In this document: piece by piece, positions 33,999 to 44,038 of the stretch | Position numbering within the stretch: position 1 is the stretch's first letter | Layout: each line of letters starts with the position of its first letter | Assembly (NCBI RefSeq): GCF_042675965.1 | Contig: NZ_JBHTKJ010000021.1 | Span: 107,277 to 171,276 of the forward strand | Source: Virgibacillus_R byunsanensis | GTDB taxonomy: Bacteria > Bacillota > Bacilli > Bacillales > Amphibacillaceae | DNA: 64,000 nt | Direction of reading: 5' to 3' | Notes under the pieces: model-generated | The model's input: only the letters and a program-made list of their open reading frames with translations | What the model was told of the DNA's origin: nothing | The model's database searches: none | Made by a program: the position numbers and the translations under genes

Positions 33999-36257
33999 TT
34001 ACACCTGAGGTCCTTCAGTTCGTTTCTTTTTAGCAAATACAACTGGTCTTTTCTTGATCATTTTCCCTCTCCAAGCTAACCATATTTGAGCCGCTAAGAA
34101 CAAGGATGAGTATGTTCCTACTAATAAACCAACAGCTAATGCGACGGCAAAGCCTGTAATTGATTGAGCTCCTAAGAACAGAAACGCCAATACTGCAATT
34201 AACGTTGTAACGGTTGTATTAATACTTCTCATGAATGTTTGAACTAAACTTTTATTGACTACTTTTGCTAATTCTTTATAAGACTTAACCTGTTTCTTCT
34301 TCCTCAAATTCTCTCTTATCCGATCAAACGTAACGATTGTGTCATTAATAGAATAACCTACAATCGTCAGTATAGCTGCAACGATGGTTACGTCAAATTC
34401 AATTCGAGTAAAACTAAAGATAGCAACTACAAAGAATGCATCGTGTAATAATGCAATTAATGCAGTTATAGCAAAGAAAAACTCAAACCTTATCGTGACA
34501 TAAATTATCATAAAGATAGATGCAATGGATACAGCGTATATTGCATTCTTAACAAGCTCTTCACCGACAATAGGTGATACCACGCTAACGTTCGGTTCAT
34601 TCCCATACTTATCAGCAAAATGTTCCTTCACTTCGGCTATTCTCTCTTCTGAGAGAACAGTATCAAACCTGGTAACGGCAATGTCGTTATTATCTCCGGA
34701 AATTACCCTGGATTTTGGTTCTAAGTTTAATTCAGCTAAACTAGCGTCGATTTCCTCTGTGGTGACACTTTCATCAGCTAGCACTTCAACTCTAGAACCA
34801 CTAGTAAAGTCGATACCTGGGTTCAACTGGAAGATTAGGAGTGAGGCTAATCCTAGCAAAAGCATCAGTATAGAACCTACAAAAAATTTCTTTTTATGTT
34901 GTACGACATTTACGTTTCGGTCAAAGAATGTTGCGTCCGCTTCCTCTTTTGAATTGGCAATATCTTGAATGTCTTTTTGTTTAACACCAAACCAATTTGG
35001 TAGTTTGTTTAATTTTCTGCTCTTGACCCACAATCCAAGGAGCAGTCTTGTACCATAAACAGCTGTTAGAAAACTTACTAGTATACTTACAATTAACAAG
35101 GTTGCAAACCCTTTAACAGAGCTTGTACCAAACATGAATAAAATAGATGCTGCAATTAGTGTCGTGATATTAGCATCAAAAATGGTGGAAAGTGAATTCT
35201 TCGACCCCGCTTTAAAAGATGCAGATATCGATTTGCCAGATTTTATTTCTTCTTTTATCCGCTCAAATGTAATAACATTTGCATCGACTGCCATACCAAC
35301 ACCCAGAATTAAGGCAGCGATTCCTGGTAAGGTCAATACCCCATTCATCAATTCAAATACTAATAAAACTAAATAAATATAAACACTTAAGTTAATAGCA
35401 GCAATTAATCCCGGAAAACGATAGACAACAATCATGTATAAAAAGATTAAACCAATGCCAATAAATGCTGCAAATACTGTTTTATTCAAGGCCTGTTCAC
35501 CAAATTGCGCACCAACAGACGTTGAGTATAATTCATTCATATTAACAGGAAGAGAACCAGAATTAATAATATCTGCCAAACGTTGAGCAGATTCTACCGT
35601 ATAATCTCCGGTGATCATGACATTGGTTGTGTTTAATATTTCTTCTACTCCCGGGTCAGATATATACTTCGGATTACTTTTCGTAGACTCTTCTTCATAC
35701 GAATCTCCTTCTTGATAATCCATCCAAATAACAAGACGGTTATCTGGTGGGCCCATTTCCATAATTTCTTTTGTCACTTCACCAAATTTGGATGCACTTT
35801 TTAATTGCAATGTAACAATTGGTGCATTGGTAGTTTGATGAAAGTCCTGTTTTGCGCTTCCTTCTTTAACATCTGAACCATCTAGATGTTCTATATCGTT
35901 TACATCTCTAAACGAAAGTCTTGCCGAGGTAGCCAGCATTTCCCTTGCTTCTGTTTGGTTTTCAACCCCTGCTAATTGCACACGGATTCTGTCTTCCCCT
36001 TCAATATCTATACTTGCTTCACTAATCCCCAAACGATTTACGCGGTCATTAAGTGTTTGCACTGTAGATTCCAATACATCTCTTGTTACATCTTGATCTT
36101 CATCAACAGTTTCAACCTCATATAGTACTTCAAACCCACCTTGAAGATCCAACCCTAAATTAATATCTTTTGTAATACCCATTACCGTTGTTCCAATCGT
36201 ACCGGTAAATATTAATACGATCAGAAAAAAGGCAATGATTCTTCCTCTATTCTTCAT
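33999..36257 (-). CDS. secDF: fused protein-translocase subunit SecDF
   Basis: A 752-residue fusion of SecD and SecF with about 12 membrane helices in two sets of six. The SecD part has NLGLDLQGGFEVLYEV and a P1 periplasmic-type domain. Its RND motif contains AALILGVGMAVDANVITFERI. The SecF part has PGIDFTSGSRVEV and VGYSINDTIVTFDRIREN. It uses the proton gradient to finish protein export by SecYEG. The fused form is normal for Bacillus. Confidence 0.97.
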   Translation of the reverse strand: MKNRGRIIAFFLIVLIFTGTIGTTVMGITKDINLGLDLQGGFEVLYEVETVDEDQDVTRDVLESTVQTLNDRVNRLGISEASIDIEGEDRIRVQLAGVENQTEAREMLATSARLSFRDVNDIEHLDGSDVKEGSAKQDFHQTTNAPIVTLQLKSASKFGEVTKEIMEMGPPDNRLVIWMDYQEGDSYEEESTKSNPKYISDPGVEEILNTTNVMITGDYTVESAQRLADIINSGSLPVNMNELYSTSVGAQFGEQALNKTVFAAFIGIGLIFLYMIVVYRFPGLIAAINLSVYIYLVLLVFELMNGVLTLPGIAALILGVGMAVDANVITFERIKEEIKSGKSISASFKAGSKNSLSTIFDANITTLIAASILFMFGTSSVKGFATLLIVSILVSFLTAVYGTRLLLGLWVKSRKLNKLPNWFGVKQKDIQDIANSKEEADATFFDRNVNVVQHKKKFFVGSILMLLLGLASLLIFQLNPGIDFTSGSRVEVLADESVTTEEIDASLAELNLEPKSRVISGDNNDIAVTRFDTVLSEERIAEVKEHFADKYGNEPNVSVVSPIVGEELVKNAIYAVSIASIFMIIYVTIRFEFFFAITALIALLHDAFFVVAIFSFTRIEFDVTIVAAILTIVGYSINDTIVTFDRIRENLRKKKQVKSYKELAKVVNKSLVQTFMRSINTTVTTLIAVLAFLFLGAQSITGFAVALAVGLLVGTYSSLFLAAQIWLAWRGKMIKKRPVVFAKKKRTEGPQV

Positions 36258-36314
36258 CTACCAAGTGCCTCCCTTATTCTCTCTTGGATGTCTTAATATG
36301 TATATTGATTATTT

Positions 36315-36605
36315 CTACAACCCTTTTGTTACTGCTGCGATGGACGTCATTAAATCACTATCTTCTTGATATGCGTTTACCGTTAAATAACTTATATAGA
36401 TGGAGGATGACAGATGAAATATATCCTGAATAACTTCATGCACTCTTTTGGAAGGGTTGCCCTTCCATACTTTTTGTTCTAAGCACTTCCAAATGTCTTC
36501 GTTTGACGCTTGAGAATATCCCATTAGTAAAAATTCATCCGTTTTACTGTCTAAAGCAGGTTTCATCATTATCTTCCATTCACTAACAGTTTTTTCTAAT
36601 TCCAT
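36315..36605 (-). CDS. comN: post-transcriptional regulator ComN
   Basis: A 96-residue protein that matches ComN/YrzD: KTVSEWKIMMKPALDSK at the N-terminus and EDIWKCLEQKVWK in the middle. In B. subtilis ComN controls comE mRNA translation or stability and interacts with DivIVA. It lies beside secDF in both genomes. ATG at 36605 follows AGGGGGCA, and an in-frame ATG 24 bases upstream is less likely. Confidence 0.85.
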   Translation of the reverse strand: MELEKTVSEWKIMMKPALDSKTDEFLLMGYSQASNEDIWKCLEQKVWKGNPSKRVHEVIQDIFHLSSSIYISYLTVNAYQEDSDLMTSIAAVTKGL

Positions 36606-36727
36606 CTTGAATGCCCCCTGGATACGCAAAGCGCTATTTTTATAATCCTTGTCATGCTTGGCCCACTTTAATGCATATATATCATTGTATATGAAAAATT
36701 ATTTTTTGAGAAGGCAGGTCGTTCATA

Positions 36728-38281
36728 ATGACCAAGCAAACTTTTATACAAGGCACAATCATATTAATTTTCGCAGGAATGATTACTCGTTTTTTAGGCT
36801 TTATAAATCGATTAGTTGTAGCCCGTCTAATGGGTGAAGAAGGTGTTGGTCTTTATATGATGGCATTACCAACACTTTTTTTAGTTATAACGTTAACACA
36901 ACTCGGCTTGCCAATTGCTATATCCAAACGAGTTGCTGAAGCAGACGCAAGAAATGACCAAGCAAAAATTAAAAAAATTCTAATTGTATCCTTAATTGTT
37001 ACTGGAATCTCCAGTATCATTTTTACAATAGGAATGATCGCCAGCGCACCATTTATCGCAAAAACCTTACTCACCGATGAGCGTACATTGTTCCCATTAT
37101 TAGCTATTAGCCCGTTGGTTCCAATCGTAGCAATCTCAGCTATCTTAAGGGGATATTTTCAAGGAAAACAAAATATGCGTCCCCAGAGCTATGCACTGGT
37201 AATTGAACAAGTTGTCCGAATTACATGTGTAGCTTTATTTGTAAAACTATTCCTGCCTTTTGGAATTGAATACGCTGCTGCAGGTGCAATGTTTAGTATT
37301 ATATTAGGTGAATTAGCATCACTATTTTACATGACCTATATGTTTAAACGAAAAAAGGTTATTAAAATAAGATATCGCTTTTTCTCCTATTTAAAAAATA
37401 GCGGAGATACATTAAGAGAATTATTTTCAATAGCCTTACCTAGTACAGGCAGTCGGTTGATTGGATCTTTCTCCTACTTCCTAGAACCTATCTTAGTAGT
37501 TCAAAGTTTAGCTATTGCTGGGATTTCTGCAACTTTAGTAACCAAACAATATGGTGAATTAACTGGATTTGTCTTACCGTTATTATTCTTACCCACATTT
37601 ATTACACAATCGTTATCAATTGCATTAGTACCAAATATATCAGAAGCCGAAGCAAACCAAAATAAAAATCTTATTCATTATAGGATTCACCAATCTATTA
37701 GAATATCATTTGCCTCAGGAGCGCTCGCAACTATTGTTCTCACTCTTTTTTCTGAACCTATTTTAACATTCATGTATGGTACCGCTAATGCTAGTAAATT
37801 TTTAGTGCTTATGGCTCCTTTCTTTATTCTACTTTACATACAAGCCCCATTACAAGCAGCTTTACAAGCATTAGATCTTGCAAAGCCTGCGATGTGGAAT
37901 AGCCTAATTGGGGCAACAAGTAAGTTTGTTGTACTATTTTTCCTGGCCTCTAACCCTAATTTCGGAATAATGGGTGTGGCAATTGCTATGTCAGTAGGGG
38001 TTGTATTGGTCACTTTATTACATTTAGCTACCCTACAAAAGTTAATCAAATTTATGATTCCACTTAAAGATCTGCTTAAAATGATACTATTAATTGCATT
38101 AACCTGGTCAGCTGGACTATTTTTCAAGCAGATGTACTTACTAGTAGGGCCAAACTTAGTACAGTTCTTAGTTGTATTAGTAATGTTAGTAATCGTCTAT
38201 ATCATGTTATTGTTTGCGTTAAGGTTTATTACAAAAGAAGAATTGAAACAGATTCCCTTTTTGCAAAGATGGTTTAACTAA
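36728..38281 (+). CDS. spoVB: stage V sporulation protein B (MATE-like lipid II flippase family)
   Basis: A 517-residue polytopic membrane protein of the MOP/polysaccharide-transporter superfamily with about 14 helices. It opens KQTFIQGTIILIFAGMITRFLGFINRL-like and holds MGEEGVGLYMMALPTLFLV near 39. In B. subtilis SpoVB is needed for spore cortex synthesis and probably flips precursors. It is divergent from comN, as in relatives. Confidence 0.93.
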   Translation: MTKQTFIQGTIILIFAGMITRFLGFINRLVVARLMGEEGVGLYMMALPTLFLVITLTQLGLPIAISKRVAEADARNDQAKIKKILIVSLIVTGISSIIFTIGMIASAPFIAKTLLTDERTLFPLLAISPLVPIVAISAILRGYFQGKQNMRPQSYALVIEQVVRITCVALFVKLFLPFGIEYAAAGAMFSIILGELASLFYMTYMFKRKKVIKIRYRFFSYLKNSGDTLRELFSIALPSTGSRLIGSFSYFLEPILVVQSLAIAGISATLVTKQYGELTGFVLPLLFLPTFITQSLSIALVPNISEAEANQNKNLIHYRIHQSIRISFASGALATIVLTLFSEPILTFMYGTANASKFLVLMAPFFILLYIQAPLQAALQALDLAKPAMWNSLIGATSKFVVLFFLASNPNFGIMGVAIAMSVGVVLVTLLHLATLQKLIKFMIPLKDLLKMILLIALTWSAGLFFKQMYLLVGPNLVQFLVVLVMLVIVYIMLLFALRFITKEELKQIPFLQRWFN

Positions 38282-38310
38282 AGTAATGACCTGGATATTC
38301 TGTAAACAGT

Positions 38311-38344
38311 AAAAAACATATCACTTCAAGTGATATGTTTTTTA
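38311..38344. terminator. bidirectional terminator, spoVB and ArsB-like gene
   Basis: AAAAAACATATCACTT pairs perfectly with AAGTGATATGTTTTTT between two convergent genes. Confidence 0.92.
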
Positions 38345-38356
38345 CCTATGTAAACC

Positions 38357-39658
38357 TCATGATGTTTGTCCAATATATGGTAGTAAATAGCGTAAGTAAA
38401 TATAGATGGTTGAAATCACGAGTGAAAACAATACAAATGGGATTCCGTAGAGCATAAACCGAATAAATGGGATCCGTTGGTTAGCTCCTTCAGCAAGCCC
38501 CGCAACAACAACATTAGCTGAAGCGCCTACTAGTGTAGCATTTCCACCTAAGCATGCTCCTAAAGCTAATGACCACCATATGGGATCCAAATATAACATT
38601 CCATAACTTTCAAATTCATTTATTACAGGAATCATGGCTGCTACAAATGGTATGTTATCAATAACACCTGAAAACAATCCTGAAATCCACAAAATTAATA
38701 TCGCTGTATAAGCATAATTTCCATCCGTATATAAAATAATAGCTCTAGCTAACTCATCTATAATGCCAACTTCCTGTAACCCTCCGACTAACGTAAACAA
38801 ACCAATGAAGAAAAATAACGTTACCCACTCTACCTTTTCAAATATCCGTTCGGTGGCAATTTCCTTTTCTGTTAATAATAACAGCAATATTGCGCCACTT
38901 AAAGCTATAATTGTAAGCTCTATATGTAGAAAAGCATGTAGCACAAAACCAGATATAGTTACTAATAAAACCGTGACAGACTTGTAAAGCATAGGTGATT
39001 TTATAATATATGATTCAGCATCAATCACCATAAGTTCATGTTTATTTGTTTGGACTTTCTTTAATGAAGATCGAAACAGAAGGACTAATGCTGCAATCAT
39101 AAACATGAAATTAAATAAGGCGACTGGTGCTAAATGAACGATAAACGACAAAAAGGTAAGGTGGTCTACAGCTTGACCAATCATGATATTAGGTGGGTCT
39201 CCAATTAAAGTTGCAGCACCTCCAATATTTGAACTTAAAATAATAGCTAATAAGTATGGGAAGGATGGCAGTGTCAATAGTTTAGTTATTTTCAAGATGA
39301 TAGGCACAAAAATTAAAACGGTAGTCACATTATCTAGTAATGCAGATCCTACAGCAGTTAATACACATGTCCCTATAAGTAGAGGGATAGGTTCTCCTTT
39401 TACTTGTTGGGCAAAACGTACGGCGATATATGAAAACAACCCTGTCTTTTCTGTAATTGCAATTAAAACCATCATGGAAAACAACAATGCTATCGTGTTC
39501 CAATCGATGTAACGAATAAAGACATCATTCGTCGTGTAAATACCACTTAGCAAAAGCAATGTTCCACCAGACAGGGCTACTACTGCTCGATTAATCTTTT
39601 CGGTCATAATTAGAAAATAACTTATGATAAAAATGGTAGATGCAAGTATAACACTCAT
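38357..39658 (-). CDS. ArsB/NhaD family transporter
   Basis: A 433-residue membrane protein of the ion-transporter superfamily with about 11 helices. GDPPNIMIGQAVDHL (near 150) and the repeat-related GGNATLVGASANVVVAGLAE (near 385) are the two hairpin motifs typical of ArsB/NhaD proteins. Substrate cannot be assigned; Na+/H+ exchange or anion export are both seen in the family. ATG at 39658 follows GAGGGTG. A 21-residue in-frame extension lacks a site. B. subtilis has no equivalent here. Confidence 0.82.
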   Translation of the reverse strand: MSVILASTIFIISYFLIMTEKINRAVVALSGGTLLLLSGIYTTNDVFIRYIDWNTIALLFSMMVLIAITEKTGLFSYIAVRFAQQVKGEPIPLLIGTCVLTAVGSALLDNVTTVLIFVPIILKITKLLTLPSFPYLLAIILSSNIGGAATLIGDPPNIMIGQAVDHLTFLSFIVHLAPVALFNFMFMIAALVLLFRSSLKKVQTNKHELMVIDAESYIIKSPMLYKSVTVLLVTISGFVLHAFLHIELTIIALSGAILLLLLTEKEIATERIFEKVEWVTLFFFIGLFTLVGGLQEVGIIDELARAIILYTDGNYAYTAILILWISGLFSGVIDNIPFVAAMIPVINEFESYGMLYLDPIWWSLALGACLGGNATLVGASANVVVAGLAEGANQRIPFIRFMLYGIPFVLFSLVISTIYIYLRYLLPYIGQTS

Positions 39659-39808
39659 CTGACACCCTCTTTTAACTAAATATATTTCTGATAAAACAAG
39701 CCCTTTAGAAAATATATGCAATATAAAAGCAAAATATTTTCAGTCTATTTTTTGTTTTAACGAATAAAATTCAGTAAGTGGACAAACAAGGGAAGGGAGG
39801 AACACATA

Positions 39809-40189
39809 ATGGGGAGACAACAATTTATTGCTTTGATGTATGCATGGATTGTTATTTTAGGATTAATTCTCTTAACAAGTATCTTTTTAGCATTTTTACT
39901 ACGGTTTACAACTTTTAATGAAACAACATTAACATGGGTTACTCTAACAATTGGGTTAATTTCTTTATTTATTGGAGGTATTGTAGCTGGAGTAAAAGCA
40001 CAACAAAAAGGTTGGATCATTGGTAGTATAACAGGGTTAGGTTTTACTATTTTCACATTTTTGGTGCAATTTCTAGGTTATCAACAAGCGTTCTCATTAG
40101 AACAATCACTTCATCATGCAGGGTATATTATAGCTGCACTTATTGGCGGGGTAGTAGGAGTAAATATGCTTGGGACCCAGAGAAAATAA
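39809..40189 (+). CDS. yrzE: YrzE/TIGR04086 family membrane protein
   Basis: 126 residues with four predicted membrane helices and conserved small-residue helices (FIGGIVAGVKAQQKGWIIG near 55 and ALIGGVVGVNMLG at the end). Function is unknown. In B. subtilis yrzE sits near yajC and spoVB too. The start follows AAGGGAGG. Confidence 0.82.
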   Translation: MGRQQFIALMYAWIVILGLILLTSIFLAFLLRFTTFNETTLTWVTLTIGLISLFIGGIVAGVKAQQKGWIIGSITGLGFTIFTFLVQFLGYQQAFSLEQSLHHAGYIIAALIGGVVGVNMLGTQRK

Positions 40190-40215
40190 GATATTTAAAT
40201 GGGGTAAAAAAGCTA

Positions 40216-40253
40216 CGAAAAAGAAGTTAATGAATCATTAACTTCTTTTTCTA
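40216..40253. terminator. bidirectional terminator after yrzE
   Basis: GAAAAAGAAGTTAATGA pairs with TCATTAACTTCTTTTTC; T and A runs on both sides serve yrzE (plus) and the yajC transcript (minus). Confidence 0.88.
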
Positions 40254-40347
40254 GTTAACTATGTACTTGTAGATATTTCATATAAACCCATTTAACAATT
40301 CCTAATCATCTATCTAATCAACATAGTTTGTTATACTTTGATTATGC

Positions 40348-40605
40348 TTAGTTTTTCACGTCTCTAATTGATGAACGATCAAACGTAAGTTTCGTACCGT
40401 CTCCTGCTTGAACAACAACTGTGTTCTCATCTATTGCGTGAACAACACCATGAAAACCACCAATCGTTACTATTTCATTTCCCTTTTGTAGATCTGCTTG
40501 CATTTGTTTAACTTGCTTTTGACGTTTTTGTTGTGGACGTATTAGCAAGAAGTAGAAAATAACAAACATTAGAATAATCGGTGATAATGATAATAACATA
40601 TCCAT
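40348..40605 (-). CDS. yajC: preprotein translocase subunit YajC
   Basis: 85 residues with one N-terminal membrane helix (about 5-22), then the family signature LIRPQQKRQKQ and a small cytoplasmic domain GNEIVTIGGFHGVV. It is an accessory of the SecDF-YajC complex. It ends the ruvA-ruvB-...-queA-tgt-yajC run. Confidence 0.95.
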   Translation of the reverse strand: MDMLLSLSPIILMFVIFYFLLIRPQQKRQKQVKQMQADLQKGNEIVTIGGFHGVVHAIDENTVVVQAGDGTKLTFDRSSIRDVKN

Positions 40606-40623
40606 TAAATATTCCCCCCTTCA

Positions 40624-41763
40624 TTAAAAGTTCTTTGCATTCGGTTGATTAAAGCCATATTGTTCAAAGAATGCTTCTTTAAAATCACCAAGTCGATCTT
40701 CGCTTATCGCAATTCGTACTTGCTCCATTAATTTTAACAGAAAATATAAGTTATGGTAAGTAGTAAGTCTAAATCCGTATGTTTCATTACATTTTACTAA
40801 ATGTCGAATATAAGCACGCGAATAATTTTTGCATACATGACAATCGCAATTTTCATCTATTGGCCCAAAATCCCGTGCGTACTTAGCATTCCTTACTACT
40901 AATCGACCATTAGAAGTCATACACGTGCCATTGCGTGCAATACGTGTGGGAAGCACACAGTCAAACATATCAATGCCACGAATCGCTCCATCAATTAACG
41001 AGTCAGGTGACCCTACTCCCATTAAATAGCGCGGTTTATTAGTTGGCATAAGCGGTGTTGTAAATTCTAGAACTCTGTTCATAACATCTTTAGGCTCTCC
41101 TACTGAAAGGCCACCGATTGCATAACCAGGGAAATCCATTGAAGCTAAGTTACGGGCACTTTGTTTTCGTAATTCCTCGTACTCCCCACCTTGGATAATA
41201 CCAAATAAACCTTGGTCAGATGGACATTGATGTGCTTCTAAACAACGCTCTGCCCAGCGGGAAGTTCTTTCTACTGACGATTTCATATAATCATATGTTG
41301 CAGGATACGGTGGACATTCATCAAATGCCATCATAATATCTGATCCTAGTGCATTTTGGATATGCATTGCTTTTTCGGGAGAAAGGAATAATTTTTCACC
41401 ATTTAAATGATTACGAAAGTGAACTCCTTCTTCTTTAATCTCACGCATATCACTCAAACTGAAAACCTGAAAGCCACCTGAATCAGTTAGTATCGCTCCA
41501 TCCCAATTCATAAACTTATGGAGTCCTCCCGCTTCTTTCACAATGTCTTGTCCAGGGCGCAGCCAAAGATGATATGTATTGGATAGAATAATATTTGCAT
41601 TCATTTCCTTTAATTCTTCTGGACTTATCGTTTTAACAGTGGCCAATGTACCCACCGGCATAAATGTTGGGGTATCAAAAGAACCGTGAGGAGTATGTAC
41701 TTTTCCAAGTCTAGCCCCTGTTTGTTTACACGTTTTTATGTGTTCGTACGTAATTGGTTTCAT
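40624..41763 (-). CDS. tgt: tRNA-guanine transglycosylase
   Basis: A 379-residue enzyme that swaps G34 for preQ1 in GUN-anticodon tRNAs. The base-recognition ILTDSGGFQVFSL segment (near 90) holds a catalytic Asp, with FGIIQGG and the second Asp in GVGSPDSLIDG. The zinc site is CDCHVC followed by a distant His. It acts before QueA, whose gene is 17 bases upstream. Confidence 0.97.
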   Translation of the reverse strand: MKPITYEHIKTCKQTGARLGKVHTPHGSFDTPTFMPVGTLATVKTISPEELKEMNANIILSNTYHLWLRPGQDIVKEAGGLHKFMNWDGAILTDSGGFQVFSLSDMREIKEEGVHFRNHLNGEKLFLSPEKAMHIQNALGSDIMMAFDECPPYPATYDYMKSSVERTSRWAERCLEAHQCPSDQGLFGIIQGGEYEELRKQSARNLASMDFPGYAIGGLSVGEPKDVMNRVLEFTTPLMPTNKPRYLMGVGSPDSLIDGAIRGIDMFDCVLPTRIARNGTCMTSNGRLVVRNAKYARDFGPIDENCDCHVCKNYSRAYIRHLVKCNETYGFRLTTYHNLYFLLKLMEQVRIAISEDRLGDFKEAFFEQYGFNQPNAKNF

Positions 41764-41779
41764 TATACCCGTTCCTTTA

Positions 41780-42808
41780 CTAAATAATTAACATCGCATC
41801 TCCAAAACTAAAAAATCGATATCGTTTTTCAACCGCTTCATTATATGCGTTTAGTATACTATCCCTGTCAACAAGTGCACTAACTAACATGATCAATGTT
41901 GACTTTGGCAAATGAAAATTAGTAATTAAACCATCAATCGCCTGAAATGTATAGGGTGGATAAATAAAAATATCGGTCCAACCACTTGATTCGGTGAATA
42001 CTCCACCGTTATCACGTGCGATTGTTTCGAGTGTTCTTGTCGAAGTAGTACCTACAGATATAATTCTTCCGTTTTCGCTTTTTACTCTAGTTAGTGTCTC
42101 TGCGGTTTCCTTTGACATATGATAAAACTCAGCATGCATCTCATGTTCGTCAACGTTGTCCACACTTACTGGTCTGAATGTCCCAAGACCGACGTGCAAG
42201 GTGATAAACGCAATTGTTACACCCATAGCTTTTATTTCGTCTAACAACTCATTCGTGAAATGTAACCCTGCTGTAGGTGCTGCAGCTGAACCTTCTTCTC
42301 TTGCGAACACTGTTTGATAGCGATCTTTTTCTGATAGTTGCTCCTTAATATATGGTGGCAAAGGCATTTCGCCAAGCTCATCTAATACTTCATAAAATAT
42401 GCCATCATATATAAACTTAAATATGCGTCCTCCGTGATCCAATGAGTCCGTACAAGTTGCCCGTAACTTCCCATCACCAAAGGATAGAGTTGTCCCTACT
42501 TTTACCTTCTTTGCTGGCTTTGCTAGCACTTCCCACTCATCCTTCTCTTGCTGATGGAGAAGTAACACCTCTACCTTTGCTCCTGTATCCTCTTTAACAC
42601 CATATAACCTTGCCGGAAGCACACGTGTATCATTTAATACGAGACAATCACCTTTGTTTAAATATTGCTTCATATCTTTAAAATGTTTATGTTCTACTTC
42701 ATTTGTATTACGATTTAATACTAATAATCGAGATGATGTGCGGTCTTCTAAAGGTGTTTGGGCAATCAACTCTTCTGGTAAGTCAAAATCAAAGTCTTCT
42801 ATTTTCAT
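41780..42808 (-). CDS. queA: S-adenosylmethionine:tRNA ribosyltransferase-isomerase
   Basis: 342 residues. The enzyme transfers and rearranges the ribose of SAM onto preQ1 in tRNA to give epoxyqueuosine. DFDLPEELIAQ at the N-terminus, AAPTAGLHF (near 170) and ITLHVGLGTFRPV (near 195) are family signatures. It sits directly before tgt with a strong GGAG site. Confidence 0.97.
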   Translation of the reverse strand: MKIEDFDFDLPEELIAQTPLEDRTSSRLLVLNRNTNEVEHKHFKDMKQYLNKGDCLVLNDTRVLPARLYGVKEDTGAKVEVLLLHQQEKDEWEVLAKPAKKVKVGTTLSFGDGKLRATCTDSLDHGGRIFKFIYDGIFYEVLDELGEMPLPPYIKEQLSEKDRYQTVFAREEGSAAAPTAGLHFTNELLDEIKAMGVTIAFITLHVGLGTFRPVSVDNVDEHEMHAEFYHMSKETAETLTRVKSENGRIISVGTTSTRTLETIARDNGGVFTESSGWTDIFIYPPYTFQAIDGLITNFHLPKSTLIMLVSALVDRDSILNAYNEAVEKRYRFFSFGDAMLII

Positions 42809-42827
42809 GATGAACTCCTTACTATAA

Positions 42828-43025
42828 CTATCGAAACTTTCCTAGTATAAAAAAGATAAGTGACAATACAATACTAATAACAATGGAAGTCATAATCGGA
42901 AAATGGAAGGAAAAATTACCTTTTTTAAAACTTATATCACCTGGTAATTTACCTATATATGTCCATATTATACCTATGATGAGAAATACAATTCCAAGGA
43001 TTATAAATAATTTTCCCATACTCAT
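42828..43025 (-). CDS. DUF2905 small membrane protein
   Basis: 65 residues with two membrane helices around a short loop (IGKLPGDISFKKGNFSFHFPI), the DUF2905 signature. Its start ATG overlaps the ruvB stop (TAATG). The position between ruvB and queA is conserved in many Firmicutes. Function unknown. Confidence 0.85.
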   Translation of the reverse strand: MSMGKLFIILGIVFLIIGIIWTYIGKLPGDISFKKGNFSFHFPIMTSIVISIVLSLIFFILGKFR

Positions 43026-44029
43026 TATATATCTTTCCCTTTTAAACCAAAATGTTGATAAGCTTTAGGTGTAACGACACGACCTCTTGGTGTACGTTGA
43101 ATGAAACCTATTTGTAGTAAATACGGTTCATAAACATCCTCAATCGTCTGTGATTCCTCACCAATTGTCGCAGCAATTGTATCCAATCCTACTGGCCCAC
43201 CTTTAAACCCATCGATCATTCCTTTTAAAAGTTTATGATCAACATGGTCTAATCCAGCATCATCGACTTGCAACATAACAAGTGCTTGATCAGTTGTTTG
43301 CAAGCTAATTTCTTTTTCACCTTTAACTTGCGAAATATCTCGAATTCTTTTTAATAAACGATTAGCAATCCGTGGTGTGCCTCTTGATCTCCTGGCGACT
43401 TCAACAGCTGCATCCGTTGTAATAGTTGTTTGAAAAATATCTGCTGTACGCTCTACTATAGAACATAAATCCTTCGTTTCATAGAATTCCAATCTACTTA
43501 ACACACCAAATCGATCACGCAGCGGTGCTGACAACAACCCAGCACGCGTGGTAGCGCCCACAAGTGTGAAAGGTGGTAAATCAATTCGAACTGACCTGGC
43601 ACTTGGCCCTGTACCAATTACGATATCCAAAAAGAAATCCTCCATGGCAGGATATAACACTTCCTCGACAGACCGGGGTAATCGATGCACCTCATCAATA
43701 AACAGCACATCTCCAGGTTCAAGTGAGGAGAGAATTGCAGCTAGATCACCTGCACGTTCAATCGCAGGGCCAGATGTCGAGCGGAACTGCACTCCCATTT
43801 CATTTGCAATAATGGCAGCTAATGTCGTCTTTCCCAGACCAGGTGGTCCATATAATAATACATGATCCAGTGGTTCTTCACGCATTTTAGCTGCTCGAAT
43901 GAAAATGTCCAGGTTCTCTTTTACCTTATGTTGACCTATATATTGCTTTAAGGTTGTGGGACGAATACTAAGCTCAACAGTAGAATCCTCTTCCTGCAAC
44001 TCCCCTGTTACCATTCGCTCTTCCATCAT
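43025..44029 (-). CDS. ruvB: Holliday junction branch-migration ATPase RuvB
   Basis: A 334-residue AAA+ motor. Walker A is YGPPGLGKTT (near 62), Walker B FIDEVHRL (near 113), sensor GATTRAGLLSAPLRDRFG, and a C-terminal winged helix ends with GFIQRTPRGRVVTPKAY. It drives branch migration with RuvA, encoded just upstream (9-base gap). Confidence 0.98.
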   Translation of the reverse strand: MMEERMVTGELQEEDSTVELSIRPTTLKQYIGQHKVKENLDIFIRAAKMREEPLDHVLLYGPPGLGKTTLAAIIANEMGVQFRSTSGPAIERAGDLAAILSSLEPGDVLFIDEVHRLPRSVEEVLYPAMEDFFLDIVIGTGPSARSVRIDLPPFTLVGATTRAGLLSAPLRDRFGVLSRLEFYETKDLCSIVERTADIFQTTITTDAAVEVARRSRGTPRIANRLLKRIRDISQVKGEKEISLQTTDQALVMLQVDDAGLDHVDHKLLKGMIDGFKGGPVGLDTIAATIGEESQTIEDVYEPYLLQIGFIQRTPRGRVVTPKAYQHFGLKGKDI

Positions 44030-44038
44030 TATCCCCCC